From Bacteroidota bacterium (GTDB lineage Bacteria > Bacteroidota > Bacteroidia > UKL13-3), in NCBI GenBank assembly GCA_040388375.1, contig JAZKBU010000016.1, positions 1 through 45,716 on the forward strand: 45,716 nucleotides of DNA, read 5' to 3'. The notes under the pieces are model-generated. The model searched no databases. It had not been told where the DNA came from and saw only the letters and a program-made list of their open reading frames with translations. Shown here in pieces: positions 34,971-44,160 of the stretch; positions within the stretch are counted from its first letter, which is position 1, and the number at the start of each line of letters is the position of its first letter. The translations under genes were made by a program, and so were the position numbers.

Positions 34971-36359
34971 CTATAAGTGTATACACTCACCGTATGCTTG
35001 TGCTGCGGCTTCCATAATAGCTTCGCTCATGGTTGGATGCGGATGAACTGATTTAATAATCTCCATTCCGGTTGTCTCTAATTTACGAGCTACCACTACT
35101 TCGGCTATCATTTCAGTTACATTTGCTCCTACCATATGGGCTCCTAAAAACTCACCATACTTAGCATCGAAAATTACTTTTATAAAACCTTCTTTTACAC
35201 CACCAGCACTTGCTTTACCACTTGCACTAAAAGGGAACTTACCTATTTTTAATTCGTATCCGGCTTCTTTAGCAGCTTTCTCGGTATAACCAACTGAGGC
35301 TACTTCCGGTGAGCTATAAGTACAGCCCGGTATGTTGTTGTAGTTTAAAGGCTCCGGATGGTGTCCTGCAATTTTCTCTACACAAATAATACCTTCAGCA
35401 CTTGCTACGTGTGCCAATGCTTGTCCCATTACTATATCGCCAATGGCATAAACACCTTTTATATTGGTTTGGTAAAAATCATCAACTAATACTTTACCTT
35501 TATCTGTTTTTACTCCTAAAGTCTCTAAGCCTAAGTTTTCTAAATTGGTTTGAATACCCACTGCTGAAAGCACTACATCGGCTTCCATTTCTTTAACTCC
35601 TTCGGCTGTTTTAACTTTTACTTTGCAACCTGCACCACTTGTATCTACGCTTTCTACTGAAGCATTGGTTAAAATTTCGATACCTGATTTTTTAAATGCT
35701 TTGGTTACTTCTTTGCTTGAATCCTCATCTTCAACCGGCAAAATATTAGGCATAAACTCTACAATAGTAACTTTAGTACCCATGCTGTTATAGAAATAAG
35801 CAAACTCGCATCCAATAGCACCACTACCCATTACTATCATGCTTTTAGGTTGTGTTGGCAACACCATTGCATCTCTGTAGCCAATTACTTTTTTGTTATC
35901 AATTTTTATATTAGGTAACTCGCGGCTGCGTGCACCTGTTGCTAAAATAATATGTTTAGCTTCTACTGTTTTTTTAGTTCCGGCAGCTTCAGTCACTTCT
36001 ACTTTACCGGCAGCTAATAATTTACCATGACCGGCTATTACATCTATTTTATTTTTTTTCATTAAGAATGCAATACCTTTACTCATATTATCAGCTACAC
36101 CACGGCTACGTTTTACCACTGCTGCAAAATCTTTTTCTGCACCCTGAACACTAATTCCGTAATCAGCAGCATGTTTTATATATTCGAAAACTTGAGCAGA
36201 TTTAAGCAAAGCTTTGGTTGGAATACAACCCCAGTTTAAACAAACACCTCCCATTTCGGCTTTTTCAATAATGGCTGTTTTAAGTCCTAACTGGCTTGCT
36301 CTTATGGCAGCTACATAGCCACCAGGGCCGCTACCTATTACTACTAAATCGTAATTCAT
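34971..36359 (-). CDS. lpd: Dihydrolipoyl dehydrogenase (E3)
   Basis: A 462-residue flavoprotein disulfide reductase that reoxidises the lipoyl group of 2-oxoacid dehydrogenase complexes and glycine cleavage. FAD-binding GSGPGG lies at 9-14. The redox pair is Cys40 and Cys45 in GGVCLNWGCIPTK, the NAD-binding GSGAIGCEFA follows, YAIGDIV is the second FAD motif, and the C-terminal HPHPTMSEAI supplies the catalytic His-Glu pair. The E1 and E2 subunits are not adjacent. Confidence 0.97.
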   Translation of the reverse strand: MNYDLVVIGSGPGGYVAAIRASQLGLKTAIIEKAEMGGVCLNWGCIPTKALLKSAQVFEYIKHAADYGISVQGAEKDFAAVVKRSRGVADNMSKGIAFLMKKNKIDVIAGHGKLLAAGKVEVTEAAGTKKTVEAKHIILATGARSRELPNIKIDNKKVIGYRDAMVLPTQPKSMIVMGSGAIGCEFAYFYNSMGTKVTIVEFMPNILPVEDEDSSKEVTKAFKKSGIEILTNASVESVDTSGAGCKVKVKTAEGVKEMEADVVLSAVGIQTNLENLGLETLGVKTDKGKVLVDDFYQTNIKGVYAIGDIVMGQALAHVASAEGIICVEKIAGHHPEPLNYNNIPGCTYSSPEVASVGYTEKAAKEAGYELKIGKFPFSASGKASAGGVKEGFIKVIFDAKYGEFLGAHMVGANVTEMIAEVVVARKLETTGMEIIKSVHPHPTMSEAIMEAAAQAYGECIHL

Positions 36360-36480
36360 TATAATAATTTATTTAATGTTATAGAAGGCGCAAATTAAAG
36401 CATTATTTGTAAAATATTGAACGCCTAATTAAGCTTACAACAAAATAATACACTAAAAATCAGGCAGCTGTAAATGCTAT

Positions 36481-39400
36481 TTATATTTCTACATTTTTGG
36501 GGCGATTAAACACCCAGAAAATAATTGGAAATACCAACAAGGTTAAAATCGTTGCAGTTATCAATCCACCTATAATAACAACTGCTAGTGGTTTTTGCGA
36601 TTCAGAACCTATACCTGTACTAATAGCTGCCGGTAACAAACCAATAGATGCCATTAATGCCGTCATAACAACAGGACGTGTACGTACTTTTACAGCTTCT
36701 TTTATAGAAGATTCTAAATTCATTTTGCCTTTTAAGTTTTTATGAAATTCTGAAATTAGAATAACACCATTTTGAATACAAATACCAAATAATGCAATGA
36801 AACCGACTCCACCGGATATACCAAAATTAATACCTGTAACATGTAATGCCATAATACCACCAATAATAGCAAAAGGAACATTGGCCAAAACAAGCAATGA
36901 GTCTTTTATATTACCAAACATAATAAACAGCAAAATGAAAATACCTACTAAACTGATTGGAACCATTTGCCCTAAACTTTTGGTAGCTCTTACTTGGTTT
37001 TCAAATTCACCTGTCCAGCCTATGCTGTAGCCTGTTGGTAATTGAATATTTTGTTCCACATTTTTTTGTGCTTCGGCTATGGTACTTCCCAAATCTCTGT
37101 CGCGTACTGAAAACTTTACACCAATAAATCGTTTGGTATTATCCCTGTAAATAAAGGCAGGGCCTGTAATTTTTTTAATGCTCGCTATTTCCTTCAAAGG
37201 AATTTTTACTCCTTGTATAGTGGGTACTTTTAAGTTTGAAATGTCTATTTCATCTTTTCTATACTCTTTTAAATACCTTACACGTATATCAAATTTTTTC
37301 TCTCCTTCAAATTTCTGTGTAGCTGTTTTACCTCCAAAAGCCATTTCCAATACGGCTTGTGCATCTGCTGCTTTTACACCATAGGCCGCCATCTTTTCCC
37401 TATCAAGTATTACACTCATTTCCGGCTGACCCACATTCCTTAAAATACCTACATCTTTTATACCTTCAACATGCTCTATTTGTTTAATCACATCGTTGGC
37501 TATTTCATCAAGCTTCTCTAAGTTATCGCCATAAATTTTAACTGCGTTGGAAGCATTGATACCTGCTACACTCTCTGCCACATTATCAATAATGGGTTGT
37601 GAGTAGTTGTAACCTATACCCTGGTATTTCGATAATGAGTCGTCCATTTCCCTAACCAAATCATCCATTGATATTTTACGTTTCCAATCATCTTTGTGCT
37701 TTAAATTAACCTGCATTTGCACATAATAAAAGCCACTTGGATCGGTTCCATCATTGCTCCTTCCTACTTGCGAAAGTACACCATTTACTTCCGGAAATTT
37801 TTGTAACTCTGTTCTTAAAATAGCTGTTTTTTCAACGGTTTCTTTTAAGCTCTGGCTCATGGGGAATTTGGCTTCAACCCACAAAGCGCCTTCGTTTAAT
37901 TGGGGTAAAAACTCTGTACCTAAAAATGAAGCGGAGAAAAATGTCAGCCCTATTAATGCTACTGATGTAATCAATGTTTTGCGCTTATTTCTAAATGTCC
38001 ATGCAAAACCATTCTCCACTATTTTATTCCAGAAATTAACAAATGGATTGTGTTTTTCTTTTACGTTTTTGTTTAAAAATATATGGCATAAAACGGGCAC
38101 TAATGTTAATGTAAAAATTAAAGCGCCTAACAAAGCAAAACCCAATGTATAAGCCAATGGCGAAAACATTTTACCTTCTACTTTTTGGAAAGCAAAAATG
38201 GGTAATAAAGCTGTTATAATAATTAGTTTAGAAAAGAATATTGCCTTACCCAATTCTGTACCTGTTTGCTTTATTACACTTCCAATGGAGAGTTTATTAA
38301 AGGCAGTCATGCCCCGCTTATGGGCTATATGGTCAAGGGTTACAAATATTCCCTCCACCATTACAACCGCCCCATCTATAATAATACCAAAATCAACCGC
38401 TCCTAGTGATAGTAAATTAGCGCTCATACCTTTTAGTTTTAAACACAAAAAGGCAAATAATAAGGAGAGTGGAATGATAATAGAAACAGTGACTGTGGTA
38501 CGCCAGTCAGCCATAAATAGAAAAACAATAACAGTAACAAATAATATTCCCTCAAACATGTTATGCATAACGGTTGTGGTAGTATAATTCATTAAATTAT
38601 CTCTATCGTAAAATGTTTCCATTTTTACATCGTTGGGTAAAATGCGCGTGTTTAACTCTTCAATTTTTGCTTTTATTCTTCCCAATACTTCTTTTGGGTT
38701 TTCGCCCTTACGCATTACCACAATTCCTTCCACCACATCGTCATTACCATTCAGTCCTACCTGACCTACTCTTGGCAACGAACTTTCTACAACCTCCCCC
38801 ACATTTTTAACCAATACCGGATTACCTCCTGCATCGTCTATAATAATATTTTCAATGTCTTTAATGCTTCCTAACAAGCCAACTCCTCTTACCACATAAG
38901 CTTGTCCATTTTTTTCAATAACATCGCCTCCTACATTTAAATTACTTCCATTTACTGCCTGAAAAACTTCTAAAGGAGTTATATTGTATTTTGATAATCG
39001 GTTAGGGTCAACACTTACATCGTACGTTTTTTCTCTGCCACCAAAAGCCACTAAATCTGCTACTCCCGGTACGGAACGCAATTGTCTGTCAATAACCCAA
39101 TTTTGAATGGTTAACAATTCGCGTGAATCTCTTGTGTTACTTTTAAGTGTATAACGAAATACCTCACCTGTAGGACCATAAGGTGGTTGCACATCAGGTT
39201 CTACTCCATCAGGAAGCGACACCGTCCTTAACTGGTTGTTGACTTGCTGCCTTGCAAAAAAATCTTCTACATCGTCTTCAAAAATTATTTTTATAACAGA
39301 AAGACCAAACATGGTAATGCTTCGAACACTGGTTTTTTTCTGTACTGAATTCATGGCAATTTCAACCGGTGTAGTTACAAAGCGTTCTATTTCCTCCGCA

Positions 39401-39579
39401 CTCCTGCCATTCCATTCTGTTACTATAATAATCTGCGTATTGGTAACATCGGGGAATGCTTCAATGGGCATATTCTTAAAAGCCACAAATCCGGAGATGA
39501 TTAATATGGATACCCAAAAGAAGGTAAATGGTTTATTCTTTAGCGAGAATGCTATAATATTTTTAATTAGTTTGTTCAC
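36481..39579 (-). CDS. czcA: CzcA-type heavy-metal RND efflux pump
   Basis: An RND transporter of the heavy-metal family with twelve expected membrane helices. The fourth-helix motif reads SLGAVDFGIIIDGAVVMVE, with Asp, Asp and Glu spaced as the D402/D408/E415 triad of CzcA (Zn/Co/Cd type). CusA-type copper/silver pumps lack this DFG pattern, so divalent cations are the more likely substrate. I chose a GTG at 39577-39579 (MNKLIKNIIAFSL, 1032 residues). The longer frame from 39627 would add 16 residues translated from a 13-bp direct repeat and a hairpin. It is the last gene of the efflux operon. Confidence 0.93.
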   Translation of the reverse strand: MNKLIKNIIAFSLKNKPFTFFWVSILIISGFVAFKNMPIEAFPDVTNTQIIIVTEWNGRSAEEIERFVTTPVEIAMNSVQKKTSVRSITMFGLSVIKIIFEDDVEDFFARQQVNNQLRTVSLPDGVEPDVQPPYGPTGEVFRYTLKSNTRDSRELLTIQNWVIDRQLRSVPGVADLVAFGGREKTYDVSVDPNRLSKYNITPLEVFQAVNGSNLNVGGDVIEKNGQAYVVRGVGLLGSIKDIENIIIDDAGGNPVLVKNVGEVVESSLPRVGQVGLNGNDDVVEGIVVMRKGENPKEVLGRIKAKIEELNTRILPNDVKMETFYDRDNLMNYTTTTVMHNMFEGILFVTVIVFLFMADWRTTVTVSIIIPLSLLFAFLCLKLKGMSANLLSLGAVDFGIIIDGAVVMVEGIFVTLDHIAHKRGMTAFNKLSIGSVIKQTGTELGKAIFFSKLIIITALLPIFAFQKVEGKMFSPLAYTLGFALLGALIFTLTLVPVLCHIFLNKNVKEKHNPFVNFWNKIVENGFAWTFRNKRKTLITSVALIGLTFFSASFLGTEFLPQLNEGALWVEAKFPMSQSLKETVEKTAILRTELQKFPEVNGVLSQVGRSNDGTDPSGFYYVQMQVNLKHKDDWKRKISMDDLVREMDDSLSKYQGIGYNYSQPIIDNVAESVAGINASNAVKIYGDNLEKLDEIANDVIKQIEHVEGIKDVGILRNVGQPEMSVILDREKMAAYGVKAADAQAVLEMAFGGKTATQKFEGEKKFDIRVRYLKEYRKDEIDISNLKVPTIQGVKIPLKEIASIKKITGPAFIYRDNTKRFIGVKFSVRDRDLGSTIAEAQKNVEQNIQLPTGYSIGWTGEFENQVRATKSLGQMVPISLVGIFILLFIMFGNIKDSLLVLANVPFAIIGGIMALHVTGINFGISGGVGFIALFGICIQNGVILISEFHKNLKGKMNLESSIKEAVKVRTRPVVMTALMASIGLLPAAISTGIGSESQKPLAVVIIGGLITATILTLLVFPIIFWVFNRPKNVEI

Positions 39580-39585
39580 TTTTTG

Positions 39586-39632
39586 AATGGATAATTGAAA
39601 ATTAAAAATGGATAATTGATTTATCAATTATC
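39586..39632. repeat. Short direct repeat and hairpin between the adaptor and pump genes
   Basis: AATGGATAATTGA occurs at 39586-39598 and 39607-39619. GATAATTGAT/ATCAATTATC (39611-39620 and 39623-39632) forms a 10-bp hairpin with a 2-base loop. It lies in the 80-bp gap before the GTG start of czcA. Confidence 0.6.
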
Positions 39633-39659
39633 TTAATATCACTTGTTGTTTATTGTTAA

Positions 39660-40748
39660 TTAATCATTCAACGCATCATAAACCAGCAATTGATTTTGTG
39701 TCATTACCTTTTCACCTGCTTTTAAACCTGATGAAATAAATGTGGTATCACCTACTTGTCTGTATACTTCAACCTGTCTTGTTTCAATATTATTGCGGTC
39801 TTTAAATATCATCACAAAGTTTTTACTCTTATCAAAAATCACTGCTTCTGAAGGAATATTAATCATTTGCTGATCGTTTTCGGTATAAGACAGTTTAATG
39901 TTTGCACGCATTTCTGGCTTCAATAAAAACTTATCATTTTTAAGCGTTATTTTTACTTGCATAGCCTTGGTTGATGGATCTATAATATTAAAGATCTTAT
40001 CTACTTTGCCTTTAAATACTCTATCTGGATAGGTTAATGTTGTTACCGCTGCATCAATGCCTAATTTTACTTGGTCAATATCACTTTCATTTACATTGGC
40101 AATAGCCCAAACTTCATTTATTTCTGCTATGTCAAAAATGTTATCACTCCTATCGTTACGCAACAACATATCCTGGTTAATATTTTTTTGAAGAATAAAC
40201 CCATTTAATGGAGAGCGTACTTCATAAATAGCACCCTTCTTAATATTATAAATTTTATATGTTTCCTGTATACGCAATAATTGTGATTGTGCTTTATCTA
40301 AATGGCTCTTCGCTTCCAGTACATCACGCTCTGATGTTAGCTTGCCTTCAAACAATTCTTGTGCTACTTTCAGGTTGTTTTTAGCTACAATTACATCATT
40401 TCTGGCATCGTCCAAATCTTTTTCAAAGCCTGCTACTTCAGTACTTAAAATGGTAGCCAGTAACTGGCCTTTGGTAACATAATCACCTAACTCTACATAA
40501 ACCTTGGTAACATTACCACCAACAATTGGAAATACTTCAATCAGCTTATTATTGTCAGCAGTAATTTTTCCATAAAATGATATTTCATTTTTAAGTGGTG
40601 ATAAAGTAGCCACCGAAGTTTTAGTTGAACTCAACATCACATCGCTTAATACAAAAGCAGTAGCGGTTTCAACTTCTTTTTTCTTTTCGCTACACGATGA
40701 AAACAATACTAAAATACTAGTAAGGAAAACAATTGATTTATATAACAT
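39660..40748 (-). CDS. czcB: RND efflux periplasmic adaptor (CzcB-type lipoprotein)
   Basis: A 362-residue membrane-fusion protein. The signal peptide ends in LVLFSSCSEKK, so Cys19 is probably lipidated. The lipoyl half-motifs flank a coiled-coil hairpin (about 110-165), GGNVTKVYVELGDYVTKGQLLATI at 79-102 and YEVRSPLNGFILQKNINQ at about 174-191, followed by beta-barrel and membrane-proximal domains. It bridges the pump and the outer-membrane channel. One base separates it from the preceding outer-membrane-factor gene. Metal-binding residues are not evident at the N-terminus. Confidence 0.93.
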   Translation of the reverse strand: MLYKSIVFLTSILVLFSSCSEKKKEVETATAFVLSDVMLSSTKTSVATLSPLKNEISFYGKITADNNKLIEVFPIVGGNVTKVYVELGDYVTKGQLLATILSTEVAGFEKDLDDARNDVIVAKNNLKVAQELFEGKLTSERDVLEAKSHLDKAQSQLLRIQETYKIYNIKKGAIYEVRSPLNGFILQKNINQDMLLRNDRSDNIFDIAEINEVWAIANVNESDIDQVKLGIDAAVTTLTYPDRVFKGKVDKIFNIIDPSTKAMQVKITLKNDKFLLKPEMRANIKLSYTENDQQMINIPSEAVIFDKSKNFVMIFKDRNNIETRQVEVYRQVGDTTFISSGLKAGEKVMTQNQLLVYDALND

Positions 40749-40749
40749 G

Positions 40750-41997
40750 TTAAAATATTTGTTTGTTAACGGCTTTACTCAAATCCTCACAAGAAAGGAC
40801 AAGGGCTTTGTTTATTTCATTGAAATTTTGAATGCTTTGGTTATAACTTTCCATAAAGTCTGTAAACTCCAGTATGGTTATATTATTTTTTCTAAAATTG
40901 TTAATTACTCCCTGGTATACAAGTTCAAAGCTTTCAGTGTTGGAAGTAGTTAAATACTGGTAATTTTTATTGGCTTCTGACCATTTTATATAGTTTGTAT
41001 ATACTTCATTTTTTACTTGTTGCGCAGCATAATTTTGCATTGTTTTCGATTGCTGTAATTGTATCTCCGCTATTTTTATGTTGCCCTTATTTTTATTCCA
41101 CACAGGCAATGGCATTCCAAAAGTGAAATTAATCTGGTTATTAAAAGCACCACCTCTTTGGTCGTAAGCAGTTCCTAATGTTAAATCTGGCCTCGCTATT
41201 GCTTTTTGTATTCTTACACTAAATTCATTGCTCTCTATACTTTTAAGTGCCAATAAATAATCCGGACGGTTATTAATAGCCATACTATACAGTGAGTCTA
41301 AAGAATACTGCAATACTTTGCCGGGTAAATAGTATTTTGATAATGATGGAACAGCAGGTGTAATTTCAGTGGCAATACCTGTAATCAGTTTTAATTTTTG
41401 TTGTTCATCAATGAGGCTTTGAATAAGCAATGTTCTATCATTCTTCAAACTAAAATAAAGGGCTTGTAACCTTACTAAATCTTTCATGGCTACGTTTCCC
41501 TTATTGGTTTGAACCACGTATGCTTTAATAAGTGTATCTAGATTGGTTAATTGTTTATCTGAAATTTCTATTTTTTTCTGTTCAAAGTATATGGTATAAA
41601 AACTTTGTTTTAAAGCTGCTTTTAAATTGCGTAGTGCATCTTCAAATTGTAATTGTGCTATACTGCTGTTTGTTTTTGCTAATGCAATTTCATTACGCCT
41701 TTTGCCACTCAAATAAATAAGTTGTTGTATGGCAAAGGCTTTCTGTCCGTTTGTGCCGGCATCAAAATATTGTTGGTTATTGGGATTGTATAAATTAAAC
41801 TCACCAGATATATAAGGGTTATCCCATACTTTAGCCTGAATAATGGCTGCCTTAGCAGCATCCACATTAAACTGCTCTGCTACCAATAGCAGATTGTTTT
41901 TTAAAAACTGACTTTCACATTCTTCAACAGTATAAGTTTGCTGTGCACTTACCTGACTAACTAAGAAATAAACACAAAAAAGAATACAATACCTCAT
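40750..41997 (-). CDS. czcC: Outer-membrane factor of the efflux system (CzcC/TolC family)
   Basis: A 415-residue TolC-like protein. A signal peptide (MRYCILFCVYFLVSQVSAQQ) is followed by two long helical repeats typical of the family, with YLLALKSIESNEFSVRIQKAIARPDLTLG in the middle and a second hairpin near the end. It forms the trimeric exit duct for the CzcA/CzcB pair. It is the first structural gene of the operon, 77 bp after the kinase gene. That gap holds a tandem repeat that may be its operator. Confidence 0.9.
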   Translation of the reverse strand: MRYCILFCVYFLVSQVSAQQTYTVEECESQFLKNNLLLVAEQFNVDAAKAAIIQAKVWDNPYISGEFNLYNPNNQQYFDAGTNGQKAFAIQQLIYLSGKRRNEIALAKTNSSIAQLQFEDALRNLKAALKQSFYTIYFEQKKIEISDKQLTNLDTLIKAYVVQTNKGNVAMKDLVRLQALYFSLKNDRTLLIQSLIDEQQKLKLITGIATEITPAVPSLSKYYLPGKVLQYSLDSLYSMAINNRPDYLLALKSIESNEFSVRIQKAIARPDLTLGTAYDQRGGAFNNQINFTFGMPLPVWNKNKGNIKIAEIQLQQSKTMQNYAAQQVKNEVYTNYIKWSEANKNYQYLTTSNTESFELVYQGVINNFRKNNITILEFTDFMESYNQSIQNFNEINKALVLSCEDLSKAVNKQIF

Positions 41998-42039
41998 TTA
42001 CCTTGCCGTTAAATTATTGACAAAGGTTATTGTGTTTAA

Positions 42040-42079
42040 CTTAAATGGGACTTAAACTGTAGCTTAAAAATAGCTTAAA
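42040..42079 (-). promoter_or_regulatory. Candidate OmpR-family operator: four TTTAAG repeats
   Basis: Read on the minus strand, TTTAAG occurs four times, at 42079-42074, 42068-42063, 42056-42051 and 42045-42040, with spacings of 11, 12 and 11 bp, close to one helical turn. OmpR/PhoB-type regulators typically bind direct repeats with an 11-bp period. The repeats lie 43-82 bp upstream of czcC and the first overlaps the stop codon of the kinase gene. Confidence 0.55.
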
Positions 42080-43442
42080 CCGTAAGAATTATTTCAAACT
42101 GGTTCCAATTGGGTGGAGAAACGGTATAATTTAGTTGAGCTCCGTGGTAAGTAAATATGCGCTGACTTATGCGTAAACCCAAGCCTGAACCAGGTTTATA
42201 AATAGAATTTTTACCCCGCATAAATGCCTGAAACAATTTTTGTTGTTCATCAGAATCTAATACTTCGCCATTATTTTTAATACGTACCAACACCTGTTCA
42301 TTGCTTAATTGCTCTATTTCTATAATGGCTTTCTTATCATTTGAATACAAATAGGCGTTTTTCAATAAATTAACAAAAGCTATTCGTAACAATGAGTCAT
42401 TACAAATAATATCCAGCTTATATTCCACCAAAGGATTTTCTATTAACTCGAAATGGGGATAAAAATCGGGGTAATGCTTTTTTACAATGGCTATGGCATC
42501 AAAAATTATTTCATCAATCCGTTTTCTATCTTGTAATAACTCAGTGTTATTATCAGAAACCTTTGAAAGCAACAACAATGAAGTAATTAAATCGGCCATT
42601 TGATTGGCATCGTTTTTTAAGTTTTCAATATATTTTTTAGTTTCGTTTGAATGGTTTTCTAAGTGTGCTAAGTTTTCTAACTGGGTAGTTATTCTGGCTA
42701 CAGGTGTTCTTAACTCGTGCGATGCATTGGCGGTAAATTCCTGCTGTTTCCTGTAAGCATTTTCAATCCTAAACATCATTTGGTTAAAGGCTTTGGCAAT
42801 TAAATTTATTTCATCTTTTTTATTACTTTCCTCTAAACGCTCTGTTAAATTATTTAAACTTATATTGGTAATTTTCTGTTGGAAATTATCGAGGGGTAAA
42901 ACCAGTTTACGTGTAAAATTAAATGACACAATCCATACCACTGAAGTGGCCACCAAAAAAGTAATGAGTAGTAATACGCTTAAAAACTGAATTTTTCTTT
43001 TACCGTATTTATCCTCAGCCGATATTAAGGCGTAATAATCTATACTCTGTGAATCGTAATAAATACCGTACACCTCATACTCCCCATCTGCCTTAAAAAG
43101 CGTTTTTTCTTCTTTCAGTTTTCTTAAATCATCAACTGTCCAGTGTATCACAACATCGTCAACACTGCTATAAATGAGTTGAAAGCTATCGTTAAAAATA
43201 AGTGTTTTTTCATTGTATAATTTGTGGATGGAGTTTCTATCAATTAGCTGCAAAAGCTGCTTGTCTACTTCCTGCACTTCTATCAATAGTTTCATAGAAG
43301 TAAGCGCTTTTTCTTCCAAACGCTCTCTAAACTCGTCCTTCCTAAAATTGGAGAATTGGACAAAAACCAATACGGAGGTAACACCAAAAATAATGGAAAA
43401 AAACAAACTGCTATATATGGCTATTCTCCTCTTTAACGTCAT
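42075..43442 (-). CDS. Sensor histidine kinase of the efflux system (CusS/CzcS-like)
   Basis: A 455-residue transmembrane kinase. Two membrane helices (about 8-30 and 152-174) enclose a 120-residue periplasmic sensor. HAMP follows (about 175-232), then HisKA with His242 in ANASHELRTPVARI, and HATPase_c with FVNLLKNAYLYSND, a degenerate G1 region (IKNNGE) and PGSGLGLRISQRI. It follows the regulator gene by one base, and the efflux genes lie downstream, so it probably senses metal ions in the periplasm. No Cys- or His-rich metal site is obvious. Confidence 0.92.
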   Translation of the reverse strand: MTLKRRIAIYSSLFFSIIFGVTSVLVFVQFSNFRKDEFRERLEEKALTSMKLLIEVQEVDKQLLQLIDRNSIHKLYNEKTLIFNDSFQLIYSSVDDVVIHWTVDDLRKLKEEKTLFKADGEYEVYGIYYDSQSIDYYALISAEDKYGKRKIQFLSVLLLITFLVATSVVWIVSFNFTRKLVLPLDNFQQKITNISLNNLTERLEESNKKDEINLIAKAFNQMMFRIENAYRKQQEFTANASHELRTPVARITTQLENLAHLENHSNETKKYIENLKNDANQMADLITSLLLLSKVSDNNTELLQDRKRIDEIIFDAIAIVKKHYPDFYPHFELIENPLVEYKLDIICNDSLLRIAFVNLLKNAYLYSNDKKAIIEIEQLSNEQVLVRIKNNGEVLDSDEQQKLFQAFMRGKNSIYKPGSGLGLRISQRIFTYHGAQLNYTVSPPNWNQFEIILTV

Positions 43443-43443
43443 A

Positions 43444-44121
43444 CTAGTCTGCTTTTAAAAAATAACCATAACCCGGTCTTGTTTGAATCAACTTAACTGC
43501 AAAATCTTTATCTATTTTTTTACGTAAAAAATTAATGTATACCTCTATGGTATTGTAGTTGGTTTCAATATTGTAATCCCAAATAGTTTCGGCTATTACC
43601 TGCTTTGAAACAGATTTACCTTTGGCCTTGGCTAACAAAACAAGTAACTGGTACTCCTTAGGCGATAATATAATTTCTATACCCTGCCTCTGTACTTTTA
43701 GCTCTGTTAAATTAATTTCCAGGTCGTCAATAGCTAGTTTCTCTTCTATTTGCTGAGGGTTATTTTTCCTGCGTAACAAAGCGGAAATACGCACAAATAA
43801 CTCGTCAAAATGAAACGGTTTTACCAAATAATCATCTGCCCCGTTATTAAACGCCTTAACTTTATCACTTACTTCGCCAAAAGCTGTTAAAACAATAATG
43901 GGTGTTTCTTTGTCATTTGCCCTTATTTGTTTACAAACCTCAAATCCATTAATACCCGGCACATTAATATCTAAAATAAACAAATCGTATTTGCTAATAT
44001 GGGCTTGCTTTAAAAGCAAACTTCCATCATACACCACATCGCATTCAAATTCCTTCGACACAAGAAACTGCTTAATCTCTTTCGATAAAGTAAAATCATC
44101 TTCCAGTAGTAGAATTTTCAT
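43444..44121 (-). CDS. OmpR-family response regulator of the efflux system (CusR/CzcR-like)
   Basis: A 225-residue regulator. The receiver has EDD at 7-9, the phosphoacceptor Asp51 in LFILDINVPGING, Thr in IIVLTAF and Lys in YLVKPF. The C-terminal winged-helix domain holds LSPKEYQLLVLLAKAKGKSVSKQVIAETIWDY and VEVYINFLRKKID-like residues (IEVYINFLRKKID), ending in TRPGYGYFLK. It likely activates the efflux genes through the TTTAAG repeats at 42040-42079. It lies 39 bp after the CoA-transferase gene on the same strand. Confidence 0.94.
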   Translation of the reverse strand: MKILLLEDDFTLSKEIKQFLVSKEFECDVVYDGSLLLKQAHISKYDLFILDINVPGINGFEVCKQIRANDKETPIIVLTAFGEVSDKVKAFNNGADDYLVKPFHFDELFVRISALLRRKNNPQQIEEKLAIDDLEINLTELKVQRQGIEIILSPKEYQLLVLLAKAKGKSVSKQVIAETIWDYNIETNYNTIEVYINFLRKKIDKDFAVKLIQTRPGYGYFLKAD

Positions 44122-44160
44122 ACGGTTATGCTAATTAAACAAAATTTATCTAAAGTATTA

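Noticed and set aside
36481-39579. Assignment as copper/silver pump CusA
   Set aside because: The fourth-helix motif is the CzcA-type DFG...D...E pattern, not the CusA pattern.
36497-39586. Several plus-strand open frames opposite the RND pump
   Set aside because: All are antisense to the well-supported pump gene and resemble no family.
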